Shown: positions 61,057-64,000 of the stretch, in pieces
Position numbering within the stretch: position 1 is the first letter of the stretch
Layout: each line of letters opens with the position of its first letter
NCBI RefSeq assembly: GCF_003058085.1
Contig: NZ_QBUD01000011.1
Location: 1-64,000, forward strand
DNA length: 64,000 bases
Direction: 5' to 3'
Origin: Yoonia sediminilitoris
GTDB taxonomy: Bacteria; Pseudomonadota; Alphaproteobacteria; Rhodobacterales; Rhodobacteraceae
Translations under genes and position numbers: made by a program
The notes under the pieces: generated by a model
Seen by the model: the letters and a program-made list of their open reading frames with translations, nothing else
Told to the model about the DNA's origin: nothing
Databases searched by the model: none

Positions 61057-64000
61057 AGGTTGATTTCAAGCGTGCCGCCAGGGTCCTTTGCGCGACTCTG
61101 ACATAAGATCATTGCGTCTTTTTGTTGCGCTTTGGACAACACGAAATCACGGTGTTCAACCGCGCCCGAAACAACGCCACATTTGCAGACGCCGCACAGT
61201 CCATCGGCGCATTTGACATCAACGTGCACGCCCGCCGCAATCAGCGCGTCAGATGCAGACTGGTCGGCCGCCACAGTCACCTTGCGCCCGTCGCGCAAGG
61301 CCAGCGTAAAGGGGTGGTTCTCATAGTCCGGCGTTTCGGGCACAGCGAAATACTCCAGATGCCGGGCTTCTTCGGGAAAGCCGTTCGCTGTCGCGGCATC
61401 CATCACCGCCGCCATGAAATTATCAGGTCCGCAGGTATAGATATGCGCGCCCGCCGCGTAGTGCGTGAGGTCCGCAAGGTTGGCGCGTGTTCCTTCATCG
61501 GTGATATGCAGGTGCACGTTGTTGGCCCAGGGAACAGCGGCCAGATCGTCAAGAAATCCGGCGCTGGCCCGGTTTCGGAAACTATAGTGTAGCGCGAAAT
61601 TGGCTTCGATGGCGTGCAACCGATGCGCCATGGCGATCATCGGGGTAATCCCGATTCCACCGCCCATCAGCAGGGACATTGGAGCGTCTTCGTCCAGCGG
61701 GAAATGGTTGATCGGAGGAGAGATAAAAACGCGCCGTCCTTCGGTGAAAATTCGGTGCATCAGCTTTGATCCGCCGCGCCCTGCGTCTTCGCGCAGCACG
61801 GCAATCTCGTATTGGCTGCGGTCTGCGGGGTCGCCTGAAAGCGAATATTGCCGAAAGAATTCCGGGGCCACGACCACATCAATATGTGCGCCAGCTGTCG
61901 CCTGTGGCAACCGTGACCCGTCTGCGGCCGTGAATGCATATTTCGTTACCGCGTCAGTCATCTTTGTGACCTTGCTGATAACCGCGTTGATCACTGGAGC
62001 GTCACCTTGCGTGGCGGTATAGATATGCTCTGGCGGTTGCCCTGCGGCGCGACGACGCATGTGTTCAGCCGCATCAATCATGCCCTCATAGGCTGCGATC
62101 CCCGCCTCGCGGTCCATCGGTGCGGGCCATGGGTAGGGTGGCGGTGCCAGAGGCGCGGGATAGACGGCAAGTGTCTGGTCGGCGAATTGCAGATCAAGGT
62201 CGGTTTGCAGGTCGCGCTGGTTAACCGGGTGACGCGACGGGCGGTAGGCGCCGTCGTCCTCCATCTCCAGATCCCACCACCATTTCTTGACCGCATTAAT
62301 GGCGCCTTTGCCAAGCCTGTCATCCAGCTTGGCCAAGGCTTTGGCCGCCTGTGGCACCGACATAGCCAGCTTGCGAAAAGGGGCTTCAGCAAACAGCCCC
62401 TCTAGATTCCACGGGCAGGTTTTCATGCAACGCCCGCACATGGCTCCGTTCTTCTGGCTGACCCGGTAGGTTGTGCATTTCTGGCTGTCGGATTTCCAAA
62501 TCTCGTAGCCGTTGAACATCAGCTTTGGACCCGCCGTGATTGCCCCTGACGGGCATTCGCGCGCGCATTTGTTGCAGGCATTGCAGAACGCCTGCAGCCC
62601 GAAATCAATCGGTTTGTCGTGGGTCATTGGCATGTTGGTTGTGACCACCCCGGATTTCAGGCGCGGACCAAGGAAGGGGTTCAGGATCACCTCACCAATC
62701 CGGCTGACCTCGCCCAGACCTGACAGCAGAAGCAGAGGCGGGTGCAGCACCTCATCATCCATCACCGAATGGACGCGGGCAGTGTAGCCAAGGTTGCGCA
62801 GATGCTGGGCCAATACACCCCCAAGCAGCGAAAACCGCAAATAGGCCCGCATCGATTGTGCACAGGCGATCCAGTCGTCGCCGGACGCGCCCTCCATCGT
62901 TTCGTGCCCCTGATCGATGATCATGGAAATCGCGTTTTCGTGGTAGGGGGTGATCGGGGCACCAGCGGCGTCGTGGCTGTAATAGGTCCAGTCGGGACAG
63001 GCGGAGAGGCCCACCGCATCGACCCCGAGGAAATAGAGTGCAGCCTTGATATTTTCCGCATTGCGCTGGGTATCATGGGTGCTGTCATGGACAGGTGCCG
63101 CGTCGCCATCCTGCAACAGCACAAAGGCTCCCAATGACGGACGAAAGGCAAAGGCAGCGGCGGACTTGCGCACGTAGTTGCCGTTCTTGGTGGCCTCTTG
63201 CACGTGTTTGCCCATGTCGCCGAACAGACCGCGCGCAAACATATTGGCGCGCTTGGGGACACGCGCCACATTAGGCCGGTCGATATATGTCGTCGGCTCA
63301 TCGACCCGCTTGAGCGTCTCGAACGGGTGCGGACCTTTGGCGTAGTCGCGCTTGGCAAAGGGGTCGCGGGTGCGTGCCGACTTGGCGTGTGTGCCAAGCC
63401 CGGTTTGGTAACTTGCCGGGGGTGTCTGGCCCGGCACAAGCGGCTGATCGGGTGCCAATTCAAGCGTTGTCGTGATTGCCGCCAGTCCGAAACGGTCGCC
63501 GGTGAAAGGATTGACCAAAGTACCATCCTCAAGCGTGACAAGCCCCGCTTGCATCGCAAGTGCACCCAGATCGACGTCAGACGCGGCCATCGAATGGGCG
63601 CGGGCATCATACCCCAAGGTGCGGATATAGCTGGCAAAGGTCACGGCGGTTTCCATGCCGCGCAGGCAGGCGCGCTGGTCTTGGGCGTCTTGTATCCAGT
63701 CGCTCCCGGCCTCGTCCGGTTTGGGGTCGCGGGGCATGTCATATAGAAACACGATGGCGTGCGTATGGTGGCGGCAATCCACGGGGGGCAGCGCCATGCT
63801 TTCGCGCAGGCCCGCCATAATCACGTCAATGCCGGCGGCAAGGGTTTTGGGCTGCATGGTGCGCAGTTTGTCTGCCAATCGGTCCACGTCAGGGTTGGCA
63901 ACGGGGCTGTCCAGCCACGCGGCATCAGGGATCAGACAGGTGCCCACCATGCTGGCATCGCAGTAATAACCGAACGCTTTCAAGTGGTTGGCCCGATCCT
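61053..64000 (-). CDS. rdhA: Reductive dehalogenase fused to flavin/[2Fe-2S] reductase (5' end outside window)
   Basis: A protein of over 976 residues whose frame is still open at the window edge, so the true start lies beyond. Visible in order: a vestigial corrinoid-type N-terminal domain; a catalytic half with CPDWTYYSHDAAG (about 330) and LGPRLKSGVV (about 436) that may hold the Tyr and Lys of catabolic RdhA enzymes; two [4Fe-4S] motifs CNACNKCARECPSGA (about 465) and CGRCMKTCPW (about 513); an FMN/NAD reductase (PPINHFPLDEDAP, MGGGIGITPMIAMAH); and a C-terminal [2Fe-2S] domain (CADGLCGVCKCG, about 920). It matches the self-sufficient, oxygen-tolerant NpRdhA/BhbA type that removes bromide or chloride from phenols. 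Substrate inferred. Confidence 0.88.
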   Translation of the reverse strand, partial: DRANHLKAFGYYCDASMVGTCLIPDAAWLDSPVANPDVDRLADKLRTMQPKTLAAGIDVIMAGLRESMALPPVDCRHHTHAIVFLYDMPRDPKPDEAGSDWIQDAQDQRACLRGMETAVTFASYIRTLGYDARAHSMAASDVDLGALAMQAGLVTLEDGTLVNPFTGDRFGLAAITTTLELAPDQPLVPGQTPPASYQTGLGTHAKSARTRDPFAKRDYAKGPHPFETLKRVDEPTTYIDRPNVARVPKRANMFARGLFGDMGKHVQEATKNGNYVRKSAAAFAFRPSLGAFVLLQDGDAAPVHDSTHDTQRNAENIKAALYFLGVDAVGLSACPDWTYYSHDAAGAPITPYHENAISMIIDQGHETMEGASGDDWIACAQSMRAYLRFSLLGGVLAQHLRNLGYTARVHSVMDDEVLHPPLLLLSGLGEVSRIGEVILNPFLGPRLKSGVVTTNMPMTHDKPIDFGLQAFCNACNKCARECPSGAITAGPKLMFNGYEIWKSDSQKCTTYRVSQKNGAMCGRCMKTCPWNLEGLFAEAPFRKLAMSVPQAAKALAKLDDRLGKGAINAVKKWWWDLEMEDDGAYRPSRHPVNQRDLQTDLDLQFADQTLAVYPAPLAPPPYPWPAPMDREAGIAAYEGMIDAAEHMRRRAAGQPPEHIYTATQGDAPVINAVISKVTKMTDAVTKYAFTAADGSRLPQATAGAHIDVVVAPEFFRQYSLSGDPADRSQYEIAVLREDAGRGGSKLMHRIFTEGRRVFISPPINHFPLDEDAPMSLLMGGGIGITPMIAMAHRLHAIEANFALHYSFRNRASAGFLDDLAAVPWANNVHLHITDEGTRANLADLTHYAAGAHIYTCGPDNFMAAVMDAATANGFPEEARHLEYFAVPETPDYENHPFTLALRDGRKVTVAADQSASDALIAAGVHVDVKCADGLCGVCKCGVVSGAVEHRDFVLSKAQQKDAMILCQSRAKDPGGTLEINL

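Noticed and set aside
1..64000. CRISPR arrays, tRNA or rRNA genes, replication origin, attachment sites
   Set aside because: No regularly spaced repeats, cloverleaf sequences, DnaA-box clusters or direct repeats next to an integrase were seen; no integrase gene was recognised.

Overview
The window looks like chromosome from a marine alphaproteobacterium of the Roseobacter group (Rhodobacteraceae). The PhyR-NepR-EcfG general stress module, a MetG of the alphaproteobacterial HLGN / FSTSRG type, heterotetrameric sarcosine oxidase, BKACE plus LcdH carnitine genes and the general codon use all fit this. Genus cannot be fixed from the sequence alone. No tRNA, rRNA or CRISPR array was seen.

Layout. 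(1) 0-6 kb is an accessory region: an unknown gene running into a truncated nucleotidyl-cyclase-like gene, a HEPN/Abi-like partner gene, a hipBA toxin-antitoxin pair with palindromic operators, and small mobile-element genes (DUF2958 and others). Two of these small genes are preceded by similar strongly structured leaders. (2) 6.2-23.8 kb is a catabolic island. It holds a Rieske ferredoxin with a desaturase-like oxygenase, a NicX/M29-like metalloprotein, a ruined LysR gene, a Rieske oxygenase, a MATE exporter, two XRE-cupin regulators, an AhpD-like protein, a polar amino-acid ABC transporter, a divergent ADP-ribosylglycohydrolase homologue and soxBDAG. The set suggests uptake of an N-methylated, perhaps heterocyclic, compound that is broken down to sarcosine and then glycine; the substrate is inferred, not known. 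(3) 24-27.5 kb is a graveyard of IS4-, IS66-, IS481- and IS3-type fragments around an intact lrgAB pair and a small secreted protein.

(4) 27.6-37.4 kb is mostly conserved chromosome: DUF2237, a beta-lactamase-like hydrolase, DUF2332, pth, rplY, a chemoreceptor remnant, an MFS transporter, lldD, trpA and ychF. (5) 37.4-43.9 kb is sensory: a globin-coupled chemoreceptor, a secreted PilJ-domain protein, a PstS-like/OmpA fusion, and nepR-ecfG divergent from phyR with a textbook EcfG promoter. (6) 44-50.9 kb has metG, a small outer-membrane protein, an MFS transporter, a ferric-reductase-like flavoprotein with a coupled 35-residue membrane peptide, an aldo/keto reductase and a GNAT gene broken by one stop codon.

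(7) 51.1-54.3 kb is a carnitine operon (BKACE, lipocalin, lipoprotein, LcdH-thioesterase fusion) that should yield glycine betaine. Its demethylation product, sarcosine, is the substrate of the Sox enzyme about 30 kb away. (8) 54.3-64 kb carries an EamA transporter, a frameshifted response regulator, NUDIX, DUF983, an EF-hand protein, an ECF sigma factor with a membrane protein and a CnrX-like protein, a diguanylate cyclase, DUF3572 and, cut by the window end, a self-sufficient reductive-dehalogenase/reductase fusion.

Several genes are pseudogenes by single visible lesions (LysR, GNAT, response regulator, transposases, chemoreceptor), so this is a lineage or locus under active decay and rearrangement.
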